Shown in pieces: positions 1-12,530 of a stretch of DNA of 64,000 nt. Every line of letters starts with the position of its first letter. Position 1 is the first letter of the stretch. A program made the position numbers and the translations under genes. The DNA is taken from assembly GCA_016182785.1 (NCBI GenBank), contig JACPFU010000004.1, positions 186,001 to 250,000 of the forward strand. Reading direction: 5' to 3'. The notes under the pieces are model-generated. The model did no database searches. It worked only from the letters and a program-made list of their open reading frames with translations, and had not been told where the DNA came from. The stretch is from Lysobacterales bacterium. GTDB lineage: Bacteria > Pseudomonadota > Gammaproteobacteria > Xanthomonadales > Ahniellaceae.

Positions 1-37
1 AGAGGAAAAGTGCGCAACCGCCTCAGCGAGGAGGAGT

Positions 38-2563
38 TTATTCGAACCCGTTCGCGAACAACGCGGCCGGCAGCGGGAACTCGCGGGTGAAGAAGCCGCG
101 GCCGTAGCTGCCGAGGATCAGTCGCGGCGGGCTGATGGTCGGGTCGTATTCGAGTTGCGTGACCAGCAGCGTCGCGGGCAGACCCTGCATCACCGGGACC
201 CAGTGCGCGCCGCTGTCATCGCTCTGGTACACGCCGCCGGTAGTGGCGAGCCACAGCTGGCGCGGATCGAGCGAGCTCGCGATCAGCTCCTGCGGCGCCT
301 CGCCGGTGGCGACGGCGTTGATGTCGCCGGTGGCCGAGGTCCAGCTCACACCGGCATCGTGGGTGAAGGCGAGGCGGATGGTGGCGTCATTCTGCGCCAT
401 CACGAAGTAGGCGCTGTTCGGTCGGCCGGGGTTGCGGTCGGCCTGCAGGCGCGAACTCGATCCCGCTGCAGGAATGCTGCCGACCGTGGGTGAGCGCACA
501 TGGATGGTCATGTTCGGTGCCGCCCCGGTCAGCACCAGCACGCGGTTGCTGCCGACGCGGTTGATGTAGACGACGTCGGCGCCGCTGTTGTTCGCGACCG
601 AGAGGTTGACCCAGTCCCCCGGTCCGGTGCCCCAGAAGTCCGCCGGCAGGTTGCCGGCATGCAGCACCGACCAGCCGCTGCAGGACGGGTCGGCGCTGAT
701 CGAGCGCCGCCAGATCTTCGCATCCAGCGAGGTGTTGCTCCCATAGTCCACGCGCGAGGAGTAGGTGTACACGCGCTGGCCATAGCCGGGTGTGGGCTCG
801 AGCGCGATGCCCCAGGGCGAAGTCATCGGTGCATCCAGCGTGTTCGCGGCGCAGCCGGCGTCGATCTGCTGCCAGCTCGCGCCGCCATCGCGCGACCACG
901 AGCGCGTCCACTGCGCGCCGAAGCTGCCGGCGATTTCGTTGACGTTGTCGGAGTTGAGCCCGATTGCGCCACCGTCGGCGCCGGCGAGATAGCGCACGCG
1001 GTTGGCGGCGGACTGGGCCAGGTCCAGCAGCACCGAACCGGTGTCCCACAGGCCAGCCGCAACCAGGTTGCGGTTCTTCAGCGACTGGTTCATCGCGGCA
1101 GTGTTGCCCATCACCAGTTGCACGTTCATGCCGAGCGCGTTCTCGCTGGCGTCGATGCTGTTGGCGGCGTAGTCGTAGACGTAGACGCCGCCGTCATTGG
1201 CGACCACGACGCGGGTGTTGCCGGGCGCGACCGAGGCCGGCACGAACTCGAAGTCGGTGTGGTCGGAGAGCCCGCTCGCGATCTGCTCGAAGGTCGGCGA
1301 TGCCGCGGTGCCGTTCTCGGTCAACCAGGCGTCGACCATGCCGGCGGCGACGATGCTCGGGTTGTCCGGGTGCACCTCGATGGCATTGGCGTGGAAACCC
1401 ATGACATTGCCGAAGTGGATCGCGCCGGAGATCTTGCTCCAGGCGGTGATGCCGTAGGCGCTGCTGCGGAACACGCCGTTCGAGTTGCTGTTGGCGTCGG
1501 TGACCATCGCGTAGACGTAGGGCGAGTCGCCGCGGTTGGCCGGCCCGGCCAGCGTGATGCGACCGAGACTGCCGGTGATGCCGCTGGTGTTTGCCAGCGC
1601 CCAGTCGAACGGCAGCGTGTCCACCGCCGCGTACTGGATCGCCCCGCCCCACAGCGCGAGCAGCATCACGCCATCGTTGTCGCCGGCGGCGCCGGAGACC
1701 TGGGCGAAGTCGGAGCAGGCGCCGCTGTGTTCGCGCGTCCAGCTGCCGCCGTAGTTGCGGCTGCGGAAGAAGCCGATGTCGGTGCAGGCGTACAGCGTGC
1801 CGCTCTTGAAGCGGTCGCCGGCGATCTTGTAGTAGGTGCCGGGGTTGAAGCCGTCGGGGGTGGCGAAGGTCCAGTTGCTGCCGCCGTTGGTCGAGCGGTA
1901 CAGCCCGGTGCCGTTGTAGCGACCGCCGCCGACGCCGGTGCCGACGATCAGCCAGTTCGAGTCGGTCGGGTCGACCCAGAATCCGCCGATGCCGGTGGAA
2001 CCGGGCAGCGTGTCGGTGAGTGGCACCCAGACGTGGCCGCCGAAGAAGTCCGTCTGCTTCCACAGGCCGCCGCCGAGCGCGCCGGCATAGAGCACGCGCT
2101 TGTTGGCGGCGTAGTCGTAGGCGTAGCGCACGTCCATCAGCGCGCCGGCCGCACGCGGCGTGGTGTTGGCATTGACGATGCCAAGTCCCTGCCAGGTCCA
2201 GGTGCTCGTGGACTTTGCGCCGCGGCTCGACGCGAGCCGGCGCTCGGCATTGCGGCGCCATTGCTCCGGCGACGGCGTGCCGGCATTGAGGCGATGCCAG
2301 GCCTCGATCTGGGCCGCCTCGCGATGTTGTGCATCGCGGCCCTTCGGCTGCACGCGCGCATGCGGATCGGTCGCGGCGGCGATGCCCTTCGGCGCCGCCA
2401 GCCACTGCTGGCGCAGCCACAGCGTTTGCTCGGGTCGGGCCGGGACGTGGCGGGCGAGTTCGGCGTCGAACACGCGCGAATCCCCGTGCGGGGCGGCAGC
2501 GGCCGGCAGGGCGGCGAGCGCCGCGATCAGGGTGCAGAGGCGAAGCAGTGGACGCATGGACAT
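38..2563 (-). CDS. Secreted Asp-box (BNR/sortilin-like) beta-propeller protein with FxNGFE tail
   Basis: Predicted exported protein of about 841 aa; no enzymatic function can be assigned. It opens with a Sec-type signal peptide (basic MRPLLRL, then an alanine/leucine-rich core ending in AAAA). The body carries at least five Asp-box-like turns of the S-x-D/N-x-G-x-x-W type near residues 225 (STNGGSNW), 266 (SRNYGGSW), 555 (SRDGGASW), 730 (THDAGVSW) and 778 (SDDSGAHW). These mark blades of BNR, sialidase or sortilin-type propellers. It ends exactly in LFANGFE, the tail shared with other secreted proteins in this window. I chose the ATG at 2563 because GGGA sits 6 nt upstream; ATGs at 2587, 2569 and 2557 are in frame. 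It lies 127 bp downstream of the subtilase gene on the same strand. Propeller fold and export are well supported; ligand or substrate is unknown. Confidence 0.8.
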   Translation of the reverse strand: MSMRPLLRLCTLIAALAALPAAAAPHGDSRVFDAELARHVPARPEQTLWLRQQWLAAPKGIAAATDPHARVQPKGRDAQHREAAQIEAWHRLNAGTPSPEQWRRNAERRLASSRGAKSTSTWTWQGLGIVNANTTPRAAGALMDVRYAYDYAANKRVLYAGALGGGLWKQTDFFGGHVWVPLTDTLPGSTGIGGFWVDPTDSNWLIVGTGVGGGRYNGTGLYRSTNGGSNWTFATPDGFNPGTYYKIAGDRFKSGTLYACTDIGFFRSRNYGGSWTREHSGACSDFAQVSGAAGDNDGVMLLALWGGAIQYAAVDTLPFDWALANTSGITGSLGRITLAGPANRGDSPYVYAMVTDANSNSNGVFRSSAYGITAWSKISGAIHFGNVMGFHANAIEVHPDNPSIVAAGMVDAWLTENGTAASPTFEQIASGLSDHTDFEFVPASVAPGNTRVVVANDGGVYVYDYAANSIDASENALGMNVQLVMGNTAAMNQSLKNRNLVAAGLWDTGSVLLDLAQSAANRVRYLAGADGGAIGLNSDNVNEIAGSFGAQWTRSWSRDGGASWQQIDAGCAANTLDAPMTSPWGIALEPTPGYGQRVYTYSSRVDYGSNTSLDAKIWRRSISADPSCSGWSVLHAGNLPADFWGTGPGDWVNLSVANNSGADVVYINRVGSNRVLVLTGAAPNMTIHVRSPTVGSIPAAGSSSRLQADRNPGRPNSAYFVMAQNDATIRLAFTHDAGVSWTSATGDINAVATGEAPQELIASSLDPRQLWLATTGGVYQSDDSGAHWVPVMQGLPATLLVTQLEYDPTISPPRLILGSYGRGFFTREFPLPAALFANGFE

Positions 2564-2593
2564 TGGCATTCCCGGGGTGACAGCCATCGAAGG

Positions 2594-2618
2594 ACCCGGG
2601 TCGGATTCTGACCCGGGT
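2594..2618. repeat. Inverted repeat ACCCGGGTC / GACCCGGGT
   Basis: Two 9-nt arms (2594-2602 and 2610-2618) are perfect reverse complements around a 7-nt loop. The element lies in the spacer between the subtilase gene and the downstream propeller gene, just before the latter's start. It could be an operator or an mRNA hairpin. No T-tract follows on either strand, so it is unlikely to be a terminator by itself. Confidence 0.4.
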
Positions 2619-2642
2619 TCCGACGAAAACGCACTCCGGCGG

Positions 2643-2678
2643 AAAAACCGGCGGGGCCGCCGCAGGCAGCGCGGCGGC
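2643..2678 (-). terminator. Possible terminator of the subtilase gene
   Basis: On the minus strand, 12 nt after the subtilase stop codon, an 8-bp G+C stem (GCCGCCGC / GCGGCGGC, 7-nt loop) is followed about 8 nt later by TTTTT. The gap between stem and T-run is longer than ideal, so this is a weak intrinsic terminator candidate. Confidence 0.35.
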
Positions 2679-2690
2679 TACGCGGCGCGA

Positions 2691-5600
2691 CTACTCGAAG
2701 CCGTCCGCAAACAACAGCTCGCCGCTGCTGCACACGCCCGGGCTGGCGGCGTTGCTGAACGCGACGTCGTCGAGATAGAAGCCTTCTTCCTCGCTGCCCG
2801 GGTCCGAGGAGAAGCGCCAGCGCAACTGCACGTTGCGCGGGCTGGCGCCGCTGAAGGTGTGGGTGAAGGTCTGGAACGCGCCGGCGGTATTGCCGGAGAA
2901 CGCGCCCTGCGTGGTCGGGTAGCCGCAGGCATTGATCGGCGGTGATTGTGTCTGCGAGAAGGTCGACGGATAGCCGCCATCCGGAGCCAGTGGCGTGAAC
3001 GCGCCGCCGTTGGTGGACACTTCCAGCACCACGCCGTCCCAGTTCTCTTCCAGGTTGTAGCGCGCCTTGTAGGTCAGCACCGAGGTGCCGATCGGCAACG
3101 GGATCACCGGGGTGGTGATCGCGGCACAGGTGTCGGAGAGGTAGCGGCTCGCCCCGTCGGCGGCGTTGCGGTAGCTGTAGCTGCCGCTGGCGAAGCGGTC
3201 GTTGCTGATCGTCCACGGCGTGTCGAGCGCCAGGAACGAGGGCGAGTCGGCGCCGTCGCTGAAGGTACCGGCGACCATGGTGCCGGAGTTCGGCGTGTAC
3301 TTGACGCGGCGCGTGCCGAAGGACTCGTTGCCGCCGCCGGGGCCGGGGTTGCCGGTCGTGGTGTCCTCGGCGCGGACGACGTAGTAGTACGTGGTCAGCG
3401 AAGCCGCGGTGGTGTCGGTGAACTCGTTTGCGGTCACGCCGGCGATCAGCAGGTTCGCGGGGGCAGGCAGGAACAGCGGGTCGGTCGAGCGATAGACGTT
3501 GTAGCGCACCGTGTTCGCGGCCGGGCACTGCGAGGTGCCGGCGCTCCACTGCACGCGCACGCCGCAGTCGCCTGGAGCAAGTGCGATGGCGCTGACGCTG
3601 GCCTGGTCGAAGCTCGGCTGCAGCGTGCAGGCGGCGGTGGAGACGACATCGGTGCAACTGCTGATCGGGCCCTCGCCGCAGCCATCGACGGCGCGCACGC
3701 GATAGGCGTAGGAGTAACCGCCCTGGGTCCGGTTGTCGACGAGCACGGTGCCGGGGTCGCGAGCGGCGAACTGGAAGTCGTTCGCTGGCGCGGTGGCGCA
3801 GGTGCCGGTGCTGCGATAGAGCTGGTAGCCGGTGGCACCGGCCACGCTGGCCGCCGTCACCTGGACCGCGCCGCCGGTGTTGACGGCGCTGAGGCTGGCC
3901 GGAGCCGAGGCCACCGCGGTCGCGCACTGCGCGCTGGACACGACCAGGCCATAGCCTTGCCGGTTCGAGCCGGGCTGGCCGTCGCCAGGCACCGCGCTGC
4001 CCTTGACGCGAATCGTGTAGACACCGGCCGTCGGCGCGGTGAAGCGCACCTGCTCCAGCGGGTTGATCGCGTCGGGACTGCCGCCGGTGGTCGAGTTGGC
4101 GGCGGCGCCACTGCCGGTGATGACGTTGCCGCGGTACAGGTTTGCGCCTTGCTGCACTTCCAGGTCGAGGTTGTTGACCAGCGCCGCGCCGGCCGCGCCC
4201 GGGGCGCCGGGCGGGTCGTACCAGGCGAGCGTGGCGCGGAATTCCTGGCCGGAATTCACCTGCACCGAGTATTCGTGCTGCTCGCCGGTGGCGAGGCCGA
4301 GCGCCTGCGGCAGCGAGAAGCTGCGCAGGTCGCGGCTGGCGCTCTCGTCGCCGAAATACAGGTTGTTGTCGAGCCAGATGCGACCCCAGCCGTAGTTGTT
4401 GCTCGGCGTGGTCGAGATGAACGCGGTGCCGTTGGTCAGGATGGCCTTCATCTCGGCGCCGAGCGGCTTGCGCGCATCTGCCGGGGTGCGCACGCCGCTC
4501 GGGTAGAAGCCGTCGGTGAAGTACTGGCGCATCAGTGCGGCCGCGCCGGCGACCGCGGGTGTCGCCATCGAGGTGCCGGACATGAACGCGGTGTTGGCCT
4601 GGTTCGGGTCGACCGGCGGGTTGCTGTTCTCGGTATTGCCGGCGGCCGAAGTCAGGGTGCCCGGGGCCATGATGTCGGGCTTGCGGCGGCCGTCGCTGGT
4701 GGGTCCGCGCGAGGAATACGAAGCCACCGTGGTCGAGTTGCCGGAGCCGAGCGCGCCGACGGTCAGCGCATGCTTGGCGTGGCCGGGGTGGCCGATGGTG
4801 GTCGCCGCCGAGCCGTCGTTGCCGGCCGAGAACACGATCAGCAGGTCGTCGTGCGCCCACAGCGTCTGGTCGACTTCGGCGTCGCTCGCGGTGTAGGCGC
4901 CGGAATACCCGGAGCCGTAGCTGTTGCTGTGCACGAAGGCGCCGCTGTTGCGCGCCTGCTCGAACATCGGCAGGCCGCCGGCGCCGGACAGGCAACCGGT
5001 GGTGTCGTGGCCGATGTCCTGGAACAGCAGTTGCGCGTTCGGCGCCATGCCGTCGCCGGTGCCGTAGTTGGGATTGGTCGGCGTGGCCGCGGTGCCGGCG
5101 TCACCCGCAACGGTGCCCGAGGTGTGCGTGCCGTGGAAGCTGGTCGGCGAGCCGCCGGGGCAGGTGGCGGTGTTGTCGTAACTGGTGGCGCCCGGCATCA
5201 CGAAGTAGCCATACACCTTGCGGTCTGGATACAGCGTGCCTGGGGTCGGCGGCGTGGTGTTTTCGCCGTTGGTGTAGAGGATGGTCTGGCCGGTGCCGGG
5301 GTCGTAGCGATTGAACCAGCCTTCGTTGCGGTCCAGGCCGGAATCGGCGACGGCGACGATCTGGCCGGTTCCGATCAGGTCGTGTGCCCAGATCGGGGCG
5401 TTGCCGATCGGGTTGGCACCGGCCGTGGTGTTGGCCTGGATCGGCCACACCGCATTGGCGTTGTGCAACTGCGGGTACTCGAAGCGCTCGATCCATTGCA
5501 CTTCGTCCATCGCCGCGAGCGCGGCGATGCTGCTGGCCAGGCGCGCGCGCGGCAGGCGCACACGCAGCGTCGGGAAGGCGCCGTGTTCCTGCACCAGCGG

Positions 5601-6143
5601 CTGCAGGTCGCCGGTCAGCGCGATCAGCGTCGACAGCAGTGGTTGCGCCGGCTCGCCACGGAACAGCAGCACCTGCAGCGAGATGGTTTCCTCGGCACCG
5701 GCGTCGATGCCGTCGGCGATCTTGTAGTCCGGCTTCCAGTCGCCGACGAAGCGGATGCGCTCGTCGCCGACCAGCGCGGAACGCACGCCGCCATCCGCTT
5801 CGACCAGGAAGGCGTTGTTCGGCACGTGGCCGACGACGCGCGCGCCCTGCGCGGCCAGCCAGTTCGAGTCGGGGCGCGCGTGCTCCGCGAACTGCACGAT
5901 CGCGTAGCGGCTGGCGCCGGGCAGGTGCAGCGTCGCCAGCGGATGGCGCAGTGCCTCGCGCGTCGGATCGAAGATGCCGGCGGCCAATGCCAGCAGCCTG
6001 GGGTCGCGTGCTTGCGCGTACTGCTCGGGCAGCGGCGCGGCGCTGCGCGTGCGCGTCACCACGTCGAGCGGCGCCGCGATGCCCGCGGTCAGCATGCAAC
6101 TGGCGAGCGCGGCGGTCAGCGCGCGCAATGGAAATCGCTTCAT
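2691..6143 (-). CDS. Secreted S8 (subtilisin-like) serine protease with FN3-like repeats and FADGFE tail
   Basis: Extracellular subtilase of 1,150 aa. The signal peptide MKRFPLRALTAALAS runs to about residue 24 and is followed by a long propeptide-like region (about 25-240). The catalytic triad is visible: Asp267 in VAVADSGLD, His337 in FHGTHTSGT and Ser525 in SGTSMATP, with the usual AGNDG segment between the last two. Downstream lie a pre-peptidase-C-like beta domain (about 590-710), two fibronectin-III-like stretches rich in YxVYRS and YRVRAVD motifs, and a C-terminal MAM/immune-inhibitor-A-like jelly-roll containing EEEGFYLDDVAF. The protein ends exactly in LLFADGFE. The start at 6143 is fixed by the signal peptide; the open frame upstream has no secretion signal. 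The gene diverges from the pyrimidine operon. Protease function is confident; target proteins are unknown. Confidence 0.92.
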   Translation of the reverse strand: MKRFPLRALTAALASCMLTAGIAAPLDVVTRTRSAAPLPEQYAQARDPRLLALAAGIFDPTREALRHPLATLHLPGASRYAIVQFAEHARPDSNWLAAQGARVVGHVPNNAFLVEADGGVRSALVGDERIRFVGDWKPDYKIADGIDAGAEETISLQVLLFRGEPAQPLLSTLIALTGDLQPLVQEHGAFPTLRVRLPRARLASSIAALAAMDEVQWIERFEYPQLHNANAVWPIQANTTAGANPIGNAPIWAHDLIGTGQIVAVADSGLDRNEGWFNRYDPGTGQTILYTNGENTTPPTPGTLYPDRKVYGYFVMPGATSYDNTATCPGGSPTSFHGTHTSGTVAGDAGTAATPTNPNYGTGDGMAPNAQLLFQDIGHDTTGCLSGAGGLPMFEQARNSGAFVHSNSYGSGYSGAYTASDAEVDQTLWAHDDLLIVFSAGNDGSAATTIGHPGHAKHALTVGALGSGNSTTVASYSSRGPTSDGRRKPDIMAPGTLTSAAGNTENSNPPVDPNQANTAFMSGTSMATPAVAGAAALMRQYFTDGFYPSGVRTPADARKPLGAEMKAILTNGTAFISTTPSNNYGWGRIWLDNNLYFGDESASRDLRSFSLPQALGLATGEQHEYSVQVNSGQEFRATLAWYDPPGAPGAAGAALVNNLDLEVQQGANLYRGNVITGSGAAANSTTGGSPDAINPLEQVRFTAPTAGVYTIRVKGSAVPGDGQPGSNRQGYGLVVSSAQCATAVASAPASLSAVNTGGAVQVTAASVAGATGYQLYRSTGTCATAPANDFQFAARDPGTVLVDNRTQGGYSYAYRVRAVDGCGEGPISSCTDVVSTAACTLQPSFDQASVSAIALAPGDCGVRVQWSAGTSQCPAANTVRYNVYRSTDPLFLPAPANLLIAGVTANEFTDTTAASLTTYYYVVRAEDTTTGNPGPGGGNESFGTRRVKYTPNSGTMVAGTFSDGADSPSFLALDTPWTISNDRFASGSYSYRNAADGASRYLSDTCAAITTPVIPLPIGTSVLTYKARYNLEENWDGVVLEVSTNGGAFTPLAPDGGYPSTFSQTQSPPINACGYPTTQGAFSGNTAGAFQTFTHTFSGASPRNVQLRWRFSSDPGSEEEGFYLDDVAFSNAASPGVCSSGELLFADGFE

Positions 6144-6327
6144 CGGTGGGTCCCCGGCGGTGTCGGCAAACGGACGCGGATTGTAGACAGATTGTGAAGC
6201 GATTGCCGGCTCGTGGCCGCGCGCGGGTACGCGAGCCGCGTTCCGATCGCGCCTGGCCCGCGCCGCGACTTGCTTGCGCCGTGCGCGCAATGCGAATAAA
6301 ACCGGTCCTTGCCATTGCGGAGGGATC

Positions 6328-7701
6328 ATGGCCAGAAAGGAAACCGGGGACATCGCGGCGGGTCGGCTCGACCCTGCGCAGCTCGCAAGAAACTTCTCCG
6401 ACGTGTCGCCGCCGCTCGATCGGCAGCGGGCGTTGATCGAGGCCAGTCGTTGCCACTTCTGCTTCGATGCGCCGTGCATCCAGGCCTGTCCGACCGCGAT
6501 CGACATTCCGGGCTTCATCCGCGCGATCAGCACCGACAACCTGCGCGGCGCGGCACTGAAGATCCTCGATGCCAACATCTTCGGCGGCCAGTGCGCGCGC
6601 GTCTGTCCGACCGAGATCCTGTGCGAGGGCGACTGCGTGCGCAATTCGCCTGAGGAGAAGCCGGTCGAGATCGGCGCGCTGCAGCGCTACGCGACCGACT
6701 GGGTGATTCGCGACCGGGTGGCGCTGTTCACGCGCGCGGCCGCCACCGGCAAGCGCGTTGCGGTGGTCGGCGCCGGCCCGGCCGGGTTGTCCTGCGCGCA
6801 TGCGCTGGCGATGCGCGGGCATGAGGTCGAGGTGTTCGAGGCGCGTGCCAAGTCGGGCGGGCTGAACGAGTACGGCATCGCCGCCTACAAGGTGGTCGAT
6901 TTTTCGCAGCACGAAGTCGAGTGGCTGCTGTCGATCGGCGGCATCCGCGTGCATCACGGCAAGGCGCTGGGACGCGACCTCGCCTTGTCGCAACTGCGCC
7001 GCGATTTCGATGCGGTGTTCCTGGCCATGGGCCTGGCCGGCGTCAACGCGATGGGCATCGGCGACGAGCGCCTGCCGGGCGTGCGCGATGCGGTGGATTT
7101 CATCGAGGAGCTGCGCCAGGCCGAGGACAAGGCGCGGGTGCCGGTGGGTCGCCGCGTGGTCGTGATCGGCGGCGGCAACACCGCCATCGACGCCGCGGTG
7201 CAGAGCAAGCGCCTCGGCGCCGAGCGCGTCACGCTGGTCTATCGACGCAGCGCCGAGGCGATGAGCGCGACCGACCACGAGCAGGCGTTCGCGACTGCGG
7301 AAGGCGTGCACGTGATCCACTGCGCGCAACCGGCCGAACTGCTGTCGAGCCACGGCGTGCTTTCCGGCGTCCGCTTCGAGCACACCCGTGTCGATGGCAG
7401 CGGCCGACTGCAGGGCTGCTGCGAGTTCTTCGATCTGGAAGCCGACATGCTGCTGAAGGCGATCGGCCAGGTGTTGCTGACCGATGGACTGAGCGAGGGC
7501 GGCATTGACTTGCTGCGGCTGGAGAAGGGCCGCATCGCGGTCGACGCGAACGCCGCGACCAGTCTCGCCGGCGTCTGGGCCGGCGGCGATTGCGTCGGCG
7601 GCAAGACCGACCTCACCGTGCAATCGGTGGCCGACGGCAAGCATGCCGCCGCCGCGATTCACGAAGCCCTGACCGCGGACCGGGAGATCCAGCATGGCTG
7701 A
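6328..7701 (+). CDS. preT: NAD(P)-dependent dihydropyrimidine dehydrogenase, PreT (FAD/Fe-S) subunit
   Basis: Electron-input subunit of dihydropyrimidine dehydrogenase, which reduces uracil and thymine to their 5,6-dihydro forms in the cytoplasm. The 457-aa protein has the N-terminal alpha-helical Fe-S domain with Cys42, 45, 50, 54 and Cys89, 93, 99, 103, then an FAD-binding GAGPAG at 148-153 and a second dinucleotide-binding motif IGGGNTAID near residue 275. This is the glutamate-synthase small-subunit fold. The ATG at 6328 has AGGGA five bases upstream. It overlaps preA by 8 nt and starts a four-gene operon with the catalytic subunit, a permease and hydA, which separates it from GltD-type paralogs. 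No dedicated regulator lies beside it. Confidence 0.92.
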   Translation: MARKETGDIAAGRLDPAQLARNFSDVSPPLDRQRALIEASRCHFCFDAPCIQACPTAIDIPGFIRAISTDNLRGAALKILDANIFGGQCARVCPTEILCEGDCVRNSPEEKPVEIGALQRYATDWVIRDRVALFTRAAATGKRVAVVGAGPAGLSCAHALAMRGHEVEVFEARAKSGGLNEYGIAAYKVVDFSQHEVEWLLSIGGIRVHHGKALGRDLALSQLRRDFDAVFLAMGLAGVNAMGIGDERLPGVRDAVDFIEELRQAEDKARVPVGRRVVVIGGGNTAIDAAVQSKRLGAERVTLVYRRSAEAMSATDHEQAFATAEGVHVIHCAQPAELLSSHGVLSGVRFEHTRVDGSGRLQGCCEFFDLEADMLLKAIGQVLLTDGLSEGGIDLLRLEKGRIAVDANAATSLAGVWAGGDCVGGKTDLTVQSVADGKHAAAAIHEALTADREIQHG

Positions 7702-8958
7702 CCTGCGCACGAATTTCGTCGGCGTGTCGTCGCCGAACCCGTTCTGGCTGGCCTCGGCGCCACCAACCGACAAGGCCTACAACGTGATCCGCGCGTTCGA
7801 GGCGGGCTGGGGCGGCGTCGTCTGGAAGACGCTCGGGCTCGATCCGCCGGTGGTGAACGTGAGCTCGCGCTATGGCGCGGTGCAATGGAACGGCCAGCGC
7901 ATCGCCGGGCTCAACAACATCGAGCTGATCAGCGATCGTCCGCTCAAGATCAATCTCGACGAGATCCGCCAGGTCAAGCGGGAATGGCCGGATCGCGCGA
8001 TGGTGGTGTCGCTGATGGTGCCCTGCGATGAAGCGTCGTGGCGCTCGATCCTGCCGATGGTCGAGGACACCGGTGCCGACGCGGTCGAGCTGAACTTCGG
8101 CTGCCCGCACGGCATGAGCGAGCGCGGCATGGGCGCTGCGGTCGGGCAGGTGCCCGAGTACATCCAGATGGTCGCGGCCTGGGTCAAGCAGTACTCGAAA
8201 CTGCCCTGCATCGTGAAGCTGACGCCGAACATCACCGACATCCGCTGGCCGGCGCGCGCGGCGAAGAAGGGCGGCACCGATGCGGTGTCGCTGATCAACA
8301 CCATCAACTCGATCACCACCATCGACCTCGACCTGATGGCGCCGACGCCGACCGTGGATGGCAAGGGCACGCACGGCGGTTACTGCGGCCCGGCGGTGCG
8401 TCCGATCGCGCTCAACATGGTCGCCGAGATCGCGCGCGATCCGGAAACCCGCGGCCTGCCGATCAGCGCGATCGGCGGCATCGGCACCTGGCGCGACGCC
8501 GCCGAGTTCATCGCGCTCGGCGCCGGCAATGTGCAGGTGTGCACCGCGGCCATGCACTACGGTTTCCGCATCGTCGAAGACATGATCTCGGGGCTGTCGA
8601 ACTGGATGGACAGCAAGGGCTACCGCACCATCGAGGACTTCCGCGGCCGCGCCATCCGCAATGTCACCGACTGGAAGTTCCTGAACCTGAAGTACGACAT
8701 CAAGGCGCTGATCAACCAGGACCTGTGCATCCAGTGCGGGCTCTGCCACATCGCCTGCGAAGACACCGCGCACCAGGCGATCTCGCGCGAGAAGGACGGC
8801 CAGCGCCACTTCGAGGTCGACAACGACGAATGCGTCGGCTGCAACCTGTGCATGCATGTGTGCCCGGTCGACGACTGCATCACCATGCAGCGTGTCGACG
8901 ACGGCTCGTTCCAGAACTGGACCACGCATCCGAACAACCCGATGGCGGAGAAGGCCTG

Positions 8959-8959
<1 letters not shown>
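7694..8959 (+). CDS. preA: NAD-dependent dihydropyrimidine dehydrogenase, PreA catalytic subunit
   Basis: FMN-containing catalytic subunit (421 aa) that, with PreT, reduces uracil and thymine. The first ~320 residues are a dihydroorotate-dehydrogenase-type TIM barrel with the signature NFGCPHGMSERGMG and a phosphate-binding AIGGIGTW. The C-terminus is a bacterial ferredoxin domain with two 4Fe-4S motifs, CIQCGLCHIAC and CVGCNLCMHVC. The position of the catalytic cysteine of mammalian enzymes (LACGQ) reads AAVGQ here; from memory E. coli PreA also has valine there, so this is probably normal for bacterial enzymes. It overlaps preT by 8 nt, and its stop TGA overlaps the permease ATG by 1 nt, indicating translational coupling. 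Confidence 0.93.
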
Positions 8960-11842
<2,883 letters not shown>

Positions 11843-11955
11843 GCGAACGAATCCGACGGGTGCCTTGTCAACCGATCCAGAGCCCCCGCGTTGTGGTGAA
11901 TCGAAGCCGACCGATGCCCAGGCCGCTTCCCAATCCACCACTACCGGAGACGATC

Positions 11956-12447
11956 ATGTTCAAGAAGACCCTGCTCGCGCTGGCGCTTGGCGCCGTGTCG
12001 ATGGCCGCCAGTGCCGGCCTCAGCTATGAACGCAACACCACGATCCGCGACGACTGGAACGGCCGTGCGGTGATCGAGTCGGCCGGAGCGCTCGGGCCCG
12101 AGGCCGGGAACCGCATCGCCGAGGCGAGCTTCACCAACTTCCATCCGCGCGACGAGCACCGCTTCGCCGATGGCAGCATCACCCAGGAAGTCGCGCGCGA
12201 TGGCGAGCTGGTCACGGTGACCTACGATGGCCAGTTGGTCCTGTCGAACAACGACCAGGGCAGCAACGGCAACGGCAACTCGCAGCAGATCACGGTGGCC
12301 TTCGTCGACCTGAAGGTGGTGCGCAGCGACGAGAGCGTGAATCTCTCCGGCAGTCTGGTCATCAACGGCCAGACCATCGATGCGGCCACCGCGCCGGGCC
12401 CGATGCGCGCCGTGCTGCTCGGCCTGATGCGCTTCTTCCGCATCTGA
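11956..12447 (+). CDS. Small secreted protein of unknown function
   Basis: A 163-aa protein I do not recognise. It has a clear Sec signal peptide (MFKKTLLALALGAVSMAASA, cleavage around residue 20-22). The mature part is polar and rich in charged and Asn/Gly residues, with no cysteine or transmembrane segment. Near residue 100 there is a low-complexity run (NNDQGSNGNGNS). The ATG at 11956 has GGAGA six bases upstream. It follows hydA after 113 bp and ends before a clear terminator, so it is probably its own transcript or the tail of the pyrimidine operon. It lacks the GFE tail of the larger secreted proteins. Likely periplasmic or extracellular. Confidence 0.7.
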   Translation: MFKKTLLALALGAVSMAASAGLSYERNTTIRDDWNGRAVIESAGALGPEAGNRIAEASFTNFHPRDEHRFADGSITQEVARDGELVTVTYDGQLVLSNNDQGSNGNGNSQQITVAFVDLKVVRSDESVNLSGSLVINGQTIDAATAPGPMRAVLLGLMRFFRI

Positions 12448-12495
12448 GCCTGCGCGATCGCGGCGGGACGCCGCGTCCACGGTATCGAGTGAACG

Positions 12496-12523
12496 ACGGC
12501 CTGCAGGGATGCGGGCCGTTTTC
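12496..12523 (+). terminator. Intrinsic terminator after the small secreted protein gene
   Basis: A 9-bp stem with one T-G pair (ACGGCCTGC / GCGGGCCGT), a 6-nt loop and a TTTT run directly after. It sits between the plus-strand small secreted gene and the convergent DUF4832 gene. Confidence 0.65.
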
Positions 12524-12530
12524 GCGTGTG

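Noticed and set aside
500..2611. 703-codon plus-strand open frame antisense to the beta-propeller gene
   Set aside because: Low-complexity Arg/Ala/Gly-rich translation typical of GC-rich shadow frames. The minus strand encodes a coherent exported protein with signal peptide and Asp boxes.
2946..6197. 1,083-codon plus-strand open frame antisense to the subtilase
   Set aside because: No recognisable motifs, whereas the minus frame has a full catalytic triad and signal peptide.
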